Source: Victivallales bacterium
Lineage (GTDB): Bacteria; Verrucomicrobiota; Lentisphaeria; Oligosphaerales; Lenti-02
Length of the DNA stretch: 20,938 nt
Reading direction: 5' to 3'
Assembly (NCBI GenBank): GCA_018648945.1
Contig: JABGQJ010000044.1
Coordinates: 1-20,938, forward strand
Shown here: one piece after another, positions 6,682-14,537 of the stretch
Layout: every line of letters begins with the position of its first letter
How positions within the stretch are numbered: the first letter of the stretch is position 1
Translations under genes and position numbers: made by a program
The notes under the pieces: generated by a model
What the model was told of the DNA's origin: nothing
The model's database searches: none
What the model saw: the letters and a program-made list of their open reading frames with translations, nothing else

Positions 6682-8838
6682 ATGCCCACGCCATCGAGTA
6701 GCATCGCAGCCCCTGGGGAAGAGCAACGCGCGTGCTCCACGGTCCGGATCGCGTTCGGCAACGAACGCCTACCGACCGGCGAAGCGGGAATCGGCGGCTG
6801 CATCGACGTAACCCGCCACGGTCGGTACCTGTACGCGCTGCAACAGCGGAGCCTGACGATCCTCGACCTTGCCGATCCCGCCAGGCCGACGCCGGTCGGG
6901 AGCTTGGCGGACCTGGGCAATCTCCGCCAGATTGTCGTTCGCGGGTCCACGGCATTCATCACGGCGAGCGAGGACGGATTGTTCCTCGTCGATGTCTCCA
7001 ACCCCGCCCAGCCCCGAACCGTTGCCCGGTATGACACAATCGAGTTTGCCACGGGAATCGACGTCCGGGGCCCGTTCGCGTTCATCGCTTGCCGGTGGTT
7101 TGGGGTGGAGATCGTCGACGTCTCCGACGCGGCAGTTCCCCGACACGTTTCGGTCATGCGCGCGGGCGAAGCGCAGTCGTGCGAGATCAACAACGGCATT
7201 CTGTATGCGGGCGCTTGGGAAGAACGCCGGGTGGCCATCTGCGATGTCCGCAATCCGGCGGCTCCCAGGCAGATCGCAACCGTCGAATTGGGCGGGCGCG
7301 GGGACGGGGTTCGCGTGCACAACGGTGTTCTGTACGCCGCGACAGGACACCACCAGAAAGGCGCAGCCCTGGATATCGACGACCAGCGATACGGTGCAGG
7401 CAACGGCATGGACATTGTCGATGTCTCCGATCCCGCCCGCCCGCGGCATCTGTCCAGAGTCCAGTTCGACTGGAGATTCTACTACGGCTGGCCGGATACG
7501 TGGCGCGTGCAACTCAGCTTCCCCTATGCGTACCTTTCCCACACCTACAACGGTGTGTTTGTTCTGGACGTCTCCAATCCCCGGGAGCCGAGAGAACTGG
7601 CGCAACTCCGCATTCCCCTGTATCCCGGCGAACCGGGGTACCGAGAACTGAAGACCACATCCGCGCACGGTCGGCGGCCGCCGATTCTCCCCTTTGACCC
7701 GACCCGGAAGCTCTACAGCCCGGTCTGCGGTCTGGCCGCGGTCGATGGGTGCATGTACATCGGCGGTCTGTTCTCCGATCTGCACGTGTTCCACGACGAA
7801 GAGCTGGTCAAGCCTGAGACCGTCGAAACCACGCCGCGAACGGGCGGGGCCGGACAGGCCACGACAGGCATGACAGTCGTGGGCGACTTCCACGAAACCA
7901 GCCGGCCGGCCCTCTGCGAGACGCTGGGGGCTTTCGCGACACAGATCGCGCACTATCGCCCCGCCGGACAAGTCTATGCGGCAGTGGAAGAAGACGGGCA
8001 GGTATACGCCGCATGCGGCTCGGCCGGCCTCCATGTTCTGGACCAGGATCTTCGGGTGCTGGCTATCCATGCCACCCGCGGCTTCGCAATGGACGTCCAA
8101 GTCGTCGGCACGGTCCTGTACGCGGCGGAGAGCTCTGGCGGACTGGGCTGCTACAAGATCGACGGCACAACGCTGGCGTTGATGCACACGTACCCGTGCC
8201 AGCGACCGGTACGGCAGGTCCGGGTCTCGCCAGATGGCCGTTTTGCCGTGATACATGCCGGCGGCGCCGCTTACGAGGTCCTCAATGTGTCCGGTGACGC
8301 GCCTCCGCGTCTCGTCAGGACCGAACGCGGCTGGGGCGGTCTGGTCTATTACCGGCAGCTGTGCAATGGCTTCGTTGATGGCCGCTACATCTGCGGGACA
8401 TGGTGCGCAGGCCGGACCTTCATGCTGGACCTCGGTGGGGACGAACCGGTGCCCATGCCGGACGTGCCGGAGATCCTGCCGGACATGGAGGCGGGCGGAT
8501 ACTGTCCCTGTGGCCCGTATGCGTTACTGACCAGAGGCGGCGGGTACTCGTTCTATGCGCCGGGCTTCAAGGGCAACTACGAAGACCTGCCCGTCCACAG
8601 AATCGAGGGCGGCCCGGCTTTCTACGGCAAACCGACCTGTCGCGGGAACACCCTGGTCGCGTGCAACCGAATCAGCGGCCAGGTGACACTGGTCGACGTA
8701 TCGTGCCTCACCCAACCAAGACTGATCTGCCAACACGACCTCAGCGGCAGCCCCGACTGTGCCTTCATCGGGGACCATGCCATTCTCATCCCCGCCGGTT
8801 ACCAGGGACTGTTCAAGATCTCCGGGACCCCAGTTTGA
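6682..8838 (+). CDS. LVIVD-repeat beta-propeller protein
   Basis: A 718-residue protein built of LVIVD repeats, a family thought to form beta-propeller blades. Repeats seen include [16 protein letters not shown] (58-73), [16 protein letters not shown] (100-115), [16 protein letters not shown] (142-157), [16 protein letters not shown] (184-199), [16 protein letters not shown] (243-258) and [16 protein letters not shown] (292-307), with a late one, [16 protein letters not shown], near the C-terminus. Between them are blade-like motifs such as LYAGAWE and [15 protein letters not shown], so the protein may make two propellers. I see no signal peptide or membrane segment, unusual for a family often found outside the cytoplasm, and no catalytic motif. 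The ATG is preceded by a perfect AGGAGG at six-base spacing. It stands alone: its upstream neighbour is divergent and its downstream neighbour converges on it. The specific role is unknown. Confidence 0.85.
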   Translation: MPTPSSSIAAPGEEQRACSTVRIAFGNERLPTGEAGIGGCIDVTRHGRYLYALQQRSLTILDLADPARPTPVGSLADLGNLRQIVVRGSTAFITASEDGLFLVDVSNPAQPRTVARYDTIEFATGIDVRGPFAFIACRWFGVEIVDVSDAAVPRHVSVMRAGEAQSCEINNGILYAGAWEERRVAICDVRNPAAPRQIATVELGGRGDGVRVHNGVLYAATGHHQKGAALDIDDQRYGAGNGMDIVDVSDPARPRHLSRVQFDWRFYYGWPDTWRVQLSFPYAYLSHTYNGVFVLDVSNPREPRELAQLRIPLYPGEPGYRELKTTSAHGRRPPILPFDPTRKLYSPVCGLAAVDGCMYIGGLFSDLHVFHDEELVKPETVETTPRTGGAGQATTGMTVVGDFHETSRPALCETLGAFATQIAHYRPAGQVYAAVEEDGQVYAACGSAGLHVLDQDLRVLAIHATRGFAMDVQVVGTVLYAAESSGGLGCYKIDGTTLALMHTYPCQRPVRQVRVSPDGRFAVIHAGGAAYEVLNVSGDAPPRLVRTERGWGGLVYYRQLCNGFVDGRYICGTWCAGRTFMLDLGGDEPVPMPDVPEILPDMEAGGYCPCGPYALLTRGGGYSFYAPGFKGNYEDLPVHRIEGGPAFYGKPTCRGNTLVACNRISGQVTLVDVSCLTQPRLICQHDLSGSPDCAFIGDHAILIPAGYQGLFKISGTPV

Positions 8839-8869
8839 GCCAAGAAACCCGTCTCCAACAAGCCAGAAA

Positions 8870-8957
8870 GAACCTGGCCCCAAGGCTACGGGGGGAAAGG
8901 CCGCCCTTCGTAGCCGGAGCGTCCCTGCTCCGGTTTCCCCAGATCGGTGCCAGGTTT
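8870..8957. repeat. Nested inverted repeats (cloverleaf-like) between convergent genes
   Basis: Three stems are stacked in 88 bases. The outer arms are AACCTGGC (8871-8878) and GCCAGGTT (8949-8956). Inside are GGCTACG (8884-8890) with CGTAGCC (8909-8915), and CCGGAGC (8914-8920) with GCTCCGG (8927-8933) around a 6-base loop. Either strand could fold into a three-way structure. It lies between the stops of two convergent genes, so a bidirectional terminator is the simplest explanation; a dispersed REP-like element or a small RNA is also possible. T-tracts are poor (only TTT after the last stem). Confidence 0.6.
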
Positions 8958-9022
8958 CCTGCCATCGCCAAGGCCGTGCAATTCCGGGGACCTGCCACGC
9001 GGACGAGCCGCAGGGGCTGGGC

Positions 9023-12000
9023 TCAGAAGCGGAGCAGGCCGTGTTGGCTGGTGTCCTTGCGCCAACCGAGGCCCTTGAAGAGGCGCAGCCAGCCCTCGCG
9101 CTCCTTGTTGTCACGATCGTTCACCACCAAGGCAAAACGCCGGAGGGTGCCTTCGGGTGGGTGGCCGCCGAGAACGGGCCAGGGGATGGCGGCTTCGTAG
9201 CGGGTGGTGGTGCCTTCGCGGATCACCTTCAAGGCGACGCTTTCCAACACGCCTTCGTCCTGGGTCCAGCGGTAGACCTGCGGGCCCTTGGTGGTCAGCG
9301 TGAAGCCGATCTCGACCCGGTCCTCGGGCTTCCCATTCATGGGCGCGAGGGAAAGCTGAATGCCATCGCCTTCCCAGACCCCGGCCCCGGCCGCAGCCTG
9401 GGCATGCTTGTCGTCGGTGACTTCCGCATAGAGGTAGAGCGCATCCAGGTCGCGAGCCAGGGAGACCGTGGCAGAGGCGTCTTTGGGGCCGGTCCACTTG
9501 TCCTTGCCAGGGCCGTCGAAGGTAGTGAGCTTCATTCGGGTCGTGCCCTGCCAGTCCTCCCCCTTGCCATCGACCATGATGCCGGCGAGAGGAACGGGCC
9601 AGAGGTTGAACTCGGTCTGCGCCTTGACTGGTGGCACCTCGGCGAAGGTGAGGGTGAGTTCGGCGCCGGTCGGGGCCACGGTCAGGGCTGGGCAGGGAAG
9701 CGAGAAGCCGGACCACCGGAAGTTCGCCAGCACATCGCGGGTGGTTTCCGTGCCATCGGGCAAGGTGAAGCGCAGGTGCGCGCCGGTCACGACGGGACGG
9801 GCGGCCAGGGGGGAACTCACTTCGACCCGCAGCGACCTGGCGCTGGGTTCGAACGCCAGCGATAGGGAGGTGGCCGGTTTCAGCTCCACCGGCACGGTGA
9901 CCGCACCAAGGAAGGTCCCATCTTCGCTCAGCCAGCGACACGTCACCGGGTGGCTCTTACCCGGCTCGGCATCAACCGGCGGCCGCACCGTCAGCGTCCG
10001 AACACCAGACTTGCGGCGATCCAGCAGGACCGAGCGATTCCCTGCCAGTGACCACCCCTCGGGGAGAGTGACTGCCAAGGAACCGCCCACTGCTACGGGC
10101 AGGGGGTTCCGCAACTTGAGCGCGAGCGATGCCGCCCGTCCGGGCACGGTCCAGGTCCCCTCGCCCGAGAGGGTCGGTTTGGCCAGTTTGACTGACCCGG
10201 CACCGATCACGAACACCGGCATCTCGCTCAGTTCCACGACCAGCGCGCCGCGGCGCAGGCCGAGGTCCTGAGTGGCACCGCAGGCCGAGAGCAAGCGAAC
10301 GCCAGCGGTCCGCCACACAGTGTTCAGCGAACCCACGCCAGTCGTGCTCCAGGCGGCCAGCACGGTGCTGCCGTCGTTGCCGGCGAAGAGGAACGCCCGT
10401 GTGCCCTCGTCCCTGGTGTCCAGTTCGCGCACGAAGTGCCTGCCCTCCAAGGCCAGCGAGGTCATTCGGTAGGCGACGGCCGGGGCCTTGGGGGTGAAGT
10501 CATTGCGGAGCAGACCGAAGTTGTGCTCGTTGTACTCCCGCGTCTGGCCATCGTTCTGGAAGTCGTACCAGAAGGTGGAGCGGATCTGCGGAATGGTATG
10601 CAGTTGGACGTACATGCGGGAGAGATAGGCGGCGCTGGTCGCCTCGGGCAGGCCACGCGGGTCGTCCTGGTTCGGCCAGCCGACCTCGGTGTTGTAGATC
10701 GGCGTGTCCTTGATGCCGTGCTTGGCCAGGACGTCGAGCAGTTTCTGGAAATGCCCCAACATGGTGGTGCCGCCCGCCTCCGGCGCGGCGGGATAGCGGT
10801 AGGGATGCACGGAGATGGCGTCGAAGTAGCCGACCGTCCCCTCGGCAAGCACCTTGTCGATGAAGTTGAGATCGATCCCTGCCGTGACCATGGCGACCAC
10901 CTGGGCGTCGGGATTGCCGCGCTTGACGGCCGCGTAGGTGGCCTTGAGCAGCAGCGCATAGTCCTTAGCGTTGGGCTTGGGTTGCCAGAACCCAGAGATG
11001 TTGGCCTCGTTCCAGACCTCCCAGTAGGTCACGCTGTCCCGGTACTCGCGGGCCATGAACTCCGCCCAGTTGGCGAAGGCCACGCGTTCCTCCTCGGTGG
11101 CGACAGCGCGGTCCTTGCAGTAGAGCGCGTTGTTGTAGTCCAGAATAATCATGGGCTCGCAGCCCCAGTCCTTGCGGGTCGTCCGGAGGAAACGGTCGAA
11201 GGTGGGCGGCACCTTGTAGACGCCCTTCTCCTTCTCGACACTTCCCCACGACGCGTCGTCCCGCACCCACCGAATCCCCAAGTCGCTCGCCAGCTTCAGG
11301 TTGTTCTCGATGGGCCCCCGACCTCCATGGCCAAAGTGCATGGAAACGCCGAACGGGCTGGCCAAATCCGCGTCCCGCGTGTCGGCGGGGGGCAGATAGC
11401 TGAAAGGAATGGTCTCTTCGCGGTCGCGGTAGGAGATCACGGCTCGGTACAGACCGTATTGAGCCAGCACGGGGCTAAGCGAGAAATCAGCAGTCCCTTT
11501 GGCGGGCAGCGAGAGGGTTCGTTCCGCCCGGCTGAACTCCTGCCCATCTGCCCCCAGTACCCGCAGCACGACCGGGAAAGCCCGTTGCGGGGAATCCAGG
11601 CCATTCTGCACCTGCACCGCGAACTCGGGCAGTTGCCCGTAGAAGGCGTTGCCCAGGGCTTCGCTCTTGGCGCTGACCCGCACGAAATCCAGGGGCTCGC
11701 CCACGGCACTGTAGGTGATGTCGTCAAAGATCAGCTCGCCCGTCGCGGGCTCCACGGCACTGTCGATCAGGAAGGCAATGCCGGAGACCGGGGAAGTCGG
11801 CTTACCATCCTCATCACCGCCCCAGGAGACCTCGAATGCGGGCTTCCGAAGCGGGATTGTCACGTGCCGCCAGCCCTGCCAATCGATCACGCCGTAGCGG
11901 TACTGCAACCATTCGCCGGTCTTGTCCCGAGCCCGCAGCTTCAGCAACTGCTTGGAGCCGTCGCCATGAATCCAGGCGGAGACCGACTTGATATCCGCCT

Positions 12001-12262
12001 CCAGGTGGCGGTTCACCCACACCTCCACGTACTGCCTCGGCTTCACATCCTTGCGGAAAAGGTAGCTCAACTTGGCGGCCTGACGCCCCCCGTGCACGGG
12101 CGAGGAGACCAGCGTGACCTCGCTCTCGGGCTGGCGGCCCTCCCCACCGATGCCGGGCACGTAGCCATCCTCGAAATCGGCCAACACGATGGCGGGGAGC
12201 GGCTCGGCGGCGGGAAGCAGTAGGGCAAGAGAAAGGGAGCCCAGGAACGAGCGAAGTCTCAT
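9023..12262 (-). CDS. Secreted GH39-like glycoside hydrolase with CBM-like N- and C-terminal domains
   Basis: A 1,079-residue exported protein. Residues 1-24 form a signal peptide (MRLRSFLGSLSLALLLPAAE). About 25-190 look like a carbohydrate-binding jelly roll ending in GELIFDDITYS, followed by a beta domain (about 195-290). About 300-640 is a clan GH-A TIM barrel resembling GH39: acid/base Glu419 in EVWNEANISGFW and nucleophile Glu526 in IYNTEVGWPNQ, with the conserved HPYRYP at 486-491. About 695-790 resembles a NEW3-type beta domain. About 894-1079 resembles a CBM9 carbohydrate-binding domain (VDGKGEDW, ALYLYAEVTDD, WEGDGIQLSL). GH39-like enzymes are known as xylosidases, iduronidases and, in PslG, as hydrolases of the cell's own exopolysaccharide. 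The ATG overlaps the glycosyltransferase stop by one base (TGATG), so the two are coupled, which favours a role in processing a self-made glycan. The substrate is not determined. Confidence 0.83.
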   Translation of the reverse strand: MRLRSFLGSLSLALLLPAAEPLPAIVLADFEDGYVPGIGGEGRQPESEVTLVSSPVHGGRQAAKLSYLFRKDVKPRQYVEVWVNRHLEADIKSVSAWIHGDGSKQLLKLRARDKTGEWLQYRYGVIDWQGWRHVTIPLRKPAFEVSWGGDEDGKPTSPVSGIAFLIDSAVEPATGELIFDDITYSAVGEPLDFVRVSAKSEALGNAFYGQLPEFAVQVQNGLDSPQRAFPVVLRVLGADGQEFSRAERTLSLPAKGTADFSLSPVLAQYGLYRAVISYRDREETIPFSYLPPADTRDADLASPFGVSMHFGHGGRGPIENNLKLASDLGIRWVRDDASWGSVEKEKGVYKVPPTFDRFLRTTRKDWGCEPMIILDYNNALYCKDRAVATEEERVAFANWAEFMAREYRDSVTYWEVWNEANISGFWQPKPNAKDYALLLKATYAAVKRGNPDAQVVAMVTAGIDLNFIDKVLAEGTVGYFDAISVHPYRYPAAPEAGGTTMLGHFQKLLDVLAKHGIKDTPIYNTEVGWPNQDDPRGLPEATSAAYLSRMYVQLHTIPQIRSTFWYDFQNDGQTREYNEHNFGLLRNDFTPKAPAVAYRMTSLALEGRHFVRELDTRDEGTRAFLFAGNDGSTVLAAWSTTGVGSLNTVWRTAGVRLLSACGATQDLGLRRGALVVELSEMPVFVIGAGSVKLAKPTLSGEGTWTVPGRAASLALKLRNPLPVAVGGSLAVTLPEGWSLAGNRSVLLDRRKSGVRTLTVRPPVDAEPGKSHPVTCRWLSEDGTFLGAVTVPVELKPATSLSLAFEPSARSLRVEVSSPLAARPVVTGAHLRFTLPDGTETTRDVLANFRWSGFSLPCPALTVAPTGAELTLTFAEVPPVKAQTEFNLWPVPLAGIMVDGKGEDWQGTTRMKLTTFDGPGKDKWTGPKDASATVSLARDLDALYLYAEVTDDKHAQAAAGAGVWEGDGIQLSLAPMNGKPEDRVEIGFTLTTKGPQVYRWTQDEGVLESVALKVIREGTTTRYEAAIPWPVLGGHPPEGTLRRFALVVNDRDNKEREGWLRLFKGLGWRKDTSQHGLLRF

Positions 12263-13914
12263 CAGCCTTTGTCCTCGGTCGGGGGTGGCACGGTTGGGGG
12301 ATGGAACCGGTAGACCCGGATGCCATTCTCAGAACGTCTGTCGGCGCGAAGCATAGGGTACAGGCCAACCGGCTCGAAGACGTCCGGTTCGGCGGCGGCC
12401 GCCTGCTCCAGAAGCGTGTGGTGCGGCATCTTGGCCCGGCGCTTCGCCGGCAGCGTCGTGTCGATCACGACCAGGCCGACCTTGGCCTTGGCGAGTACCT
12501 GCACCAACTGCGTGCTGTCCTCGGCCTTGGCCTCGTAATCGCCGCCACTCCAACTGCTGCTCGACAGCAGCTTGCTCCCTCGATGCACAATATGTCCCAG
12601 GCGCTTCTCGCGCATGGCGATCTCGGCGATAAACATGCCCTCACCCCGGGCATCGGAGGAAACGAAGAGGACCGTTTTGTCGTCCCCAGGCGTGCCCAGG
12701 ATCTTCTCGGCCGCCGCCTGGAATCCCTGGTAGCCCTTCTGCGGCACGGTGAAGGTCTCCACCGCGAAGACCGCCGCCAGAAGCAGGGACAGAACCACCG
12801 CCTCGCCTTTCTTCCCCAATCGGGTCACCCCCAAGCGCTGCCAGACCTCCATGGCCCCGAACGCGACCAGGACGCACCCTCCGGCCAAGGCCGGAATCAG
12901 ATGCCGGGCCTCGTGGCCGCACGGCACCAGAATATGCAGGAAGTAAACGGCCAGGACCAGAGCCGCCACACTCGCTTCCAGCCCGGCGTCCTTGCCCTTC
13001 TGCCAGGACGTGCGGACAGCGGCGACCAGCCCCAGGATGAGCAGCAGCAACAGGGGTTCCCCCAGCGACTGATGCAGCTTGCCCGCATAGTAGGGAATCG
13101 CGCTGAGAGTGAAACCGAGAGACGGGCCACCATGCTCCCAACCTTCCTTGGCCAGCTTCAGGGTCAGCAGTGTCCAGGGACCGGCGATTACTGCCACGAC
13201 AACGGCAGACAGCCAGAACGACATGCGTTTCAGCAAGCCCCAACGCCGGGTCAGGAGCACCGAAAGCACCGGCACGCCGGCCAGCAGGAAGCCCGTGCCC
13301 TTGGTCAGGATGCAGACTCCGGCCACCACCCCAAACGCGATGGCGTCCGCCGCCCGTTCCCGGGCCAGATAGCGTGCCCAGAAGACGACAGCCACCAATC
13401 CCAGTAGCGCGATGGTGGGCTCGGTCATCACCATTGATAGGTACTTTTGCACCAGTGGGAGCAGCAGGAACGCGAAGCCGCAGACCGCAGCGAGCGGGCG
13501 CGGGACCCGGTTTGCCGCCACCCCTGCAATCAGCGCCGATACCAACGCCCCGAGCACCGCCATCAGCACCAGGACCTGGGTCCGACCGGCCCCAAGGGGC
13601 AAGGTCCAACCTGCCTGGATCAGATAGAAGCCAGGCGGCCAGTTGCCCAGCGCCACCTTCGGGTAGTGCTTGTAGTAGGTCTTGGCGTAGGCCATCGGGT
13701 TGCCAGGCTTGGCCCGGGCGATGAAGTCTCGGATCAGCAGGCCCGTGACGTAGTGCCCCGCCTCGTCTGGATGCCCCCCGAACTCGCAGCGGTAGGCGCC
13801 GGCGAGCACTTGCAGGCCGATGGCGAGCGCCAGGAAGGCAGGAAAGAGAGCAAGGGGGAAGAGCCAGCGGCGCAGGCCCAACCAATCAGCCAATACTCGG
13901 GTGATCTTCGACAT
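12262..13914 (-). CDS. GT39/ArnT-like integral membrane glycosyltransferase
   Basis: A polytopic inner-membrane protein of 550 residues in the GT-C fold group (PMT/ArnT, dolichyl-phosphate-mannose type). These enzymes use lipid-linked sugars and act on the outer side of the membrane. The first membrane segment is followed by FGGHPDEAGHY (D50, E51), the acidic pair expected in the first external loop for catalysis. Many hydrophobic helices follow up to about residue 400, with GNWPPGFYLIQ after the first loop. The last ~150 residues are soluble and end in a proline-rich tail. I choose the ATG at 13914 because AAGGGG sits seven bases upstream; an in-frame GTG at 13959 would add 15 charged residues. 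It follows ruvC by 89 bases and overlaps the hydrolase start by one base. The acceptor and sugar are unknown. Confidence 0.82.
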   Translation of the reverse strand: MSKITRVLADWLGLRRWLFPLALFPAFLALAIGLQVLAGAYRCEFGGHPDEAGHYVTGLLIRDFIARAKPGNPMAYAKTYYKHYPKVALGNWPPGFYLIQAGWTLPLGAGRTQVLVLMAVLGALVSALIAGVAANRVPRPLAAVCGFAFLLLPLVQKYLSMVMTEPTIALLGLVAVVFWARYLARERAADAIAFGVVAGVCILTKGTGFLLAGVPVLSVLLTRRWGLLKRMSFWLSAVVVAVIAGPWTLLTLKLAKEGWEHGGPSLGFTLSAIPYYAGKLHQSLGEPLLLLLILGLVAAVRTSWQKGKDAGLEASVAALVLAVYFLHILVPCGHEARHLIPALAGGCVLVAFGAMEVWQRLGVTRLGKKGEAVVLSLLLAAVFAVETFTVPQKGYQGFQAAAEKILGTPGDDKTVLFVSSDARGEGMFIAEIAMREKRLGHIVHRGSKLLSSSSWSGGDYEAKAEDSTQLVQVLAKAKVGLVVIDTTLPAKRRAKMPHHTLLEQAAAAEPDVFEPVGLYPMLRADRRSENGIRVYRFHPPTVPPPTEDKG

Positions 13915-14003
13915 GGCAGTACCCCTTCGGCATCTCATGACTCGCGCGGGATCCGTCACCGGCAGGGACGGGACGGCTACTGTACCGCGCCAAGGGGGAC
14001 TTG

Positions 14004-14537
14004 TCAGAGCGGGTCCGGCAGGGAAAGCCCGCCCTTCGCCTGGGCCGTATGCGCCTGGCAGATACAGAGCGCCAGGGCATCGGTCGAGTCATCGCCCAGA
14101 TTCGCCACCGAGATGCCGAGAATCTGCGAAACCAACAGGGCGACTTGCTCCTTGCTCGCATTGCCGTGCCCGCAGACCGCCTGCTTCACGCGCCGCGGCG
14201 CGTACTCATACATGGGAATCGCCAGTTCGGCCACTGTGGCAATCACCGCCCCGCGCGCGGACCCCAGGACCATGCTCGTGCGCACGTTGCGGCAGTAGAA
14301 CGCGCCCTCGATCGCCACCACGTCCGGCGCGTGCAGTTTGACCAACTCCCGAATGCCCCCGGCCAGCCGCCGCAGGCACTCGCTGAAGGGATACTTCCGG
14401 GTCGTCTTGATCACGCCTGCGTCCACCGGGGAGAGGCGCGATCCATGCGCATCGATCACGCCGTACCCCGTCGTGCGGAGCGCGGTGTCGACGCCGAGGA
14501 TCCGCACTGCCTTGGTTGGGTCCAAGGCTGCCGTCAC
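14004..14537 (-). CDS. ruvC: RuvC Holliday-junction resolvase
   Basis: A 177-residue RuvC, the nuclease that cuts Holliday junctions during recombination, normally with the RuvAB motor. The four acidic catalytic residues are all present: D17 in ILGVDTALRTTGYG, E77 in VVAIEGAFYCRNVRTSMVLG, and D150/D153 in DDSTDALALCICQAH. The region RRVKQAVCGHGNASKEQV matches the conserved RuvC core. The open frame continues upstream, but there it only overlaps the giant-protein gene; the GTG at 14537-14535 overlaps that gene's TGA as GTGA and gives a normal family length (about 160-190). A ribosome site is weak (GGAG about ten bases upstream), so translation probably depends on the preceding gene. No ruvA, ruvB or yebC is nearby, and its neighbours are cell-surface genes, an unusual setting. 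Confidence 0.92.
   Translation of the reverse strand: MTAALDPTKAVRILGVDTALRTTGYGVIDAHGSRLSPVDAGVIKTTRKYPFSECLRRLAGGIRELVKLHAPDVVAIEGAFYCRNVRTSMVLGSARGAVIATVAELAIPMYEYAPRRVKQAVCGHGNASKEQVALLVSQILGISVANLGDDSTDALALCICQAHTAQAKGGLSLPDPL

Noticed and set aside
10436..12223. A 595-codon open frame antisense to the glycoside hydrolase.
   Set aside because: It has no domain or motif, its composition is typical of the reverse of a high-GC gene, and the opposite strand encodes a convincing enzyme with both catalytic glutamates.
12301..13407. A 368-codon plus-strand open frame opposite the glycosyltransferase.
   Set aside because: It is rich in Gln, Arg and His without any recognisable domain, as expected for the antisense of membrane-protein codons.
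13915..13959. GTG at 13959 as start of the glycosyltransferase.
   Set aside because: It would place a charged 15-residue extension before a normal N-terminus and has no clear ribosome site, whereas the ATG at 13914 has AAGGGG at good spacing.
14021..14038. An 18-base segment in the end of ruvC matches 8893-8910 with one mismatch, as if a repeat element had inserted.
   Set aside because: One such match between two places is within what chance allows in a 21-kb high-GC window, and the flanking stems are not shared.
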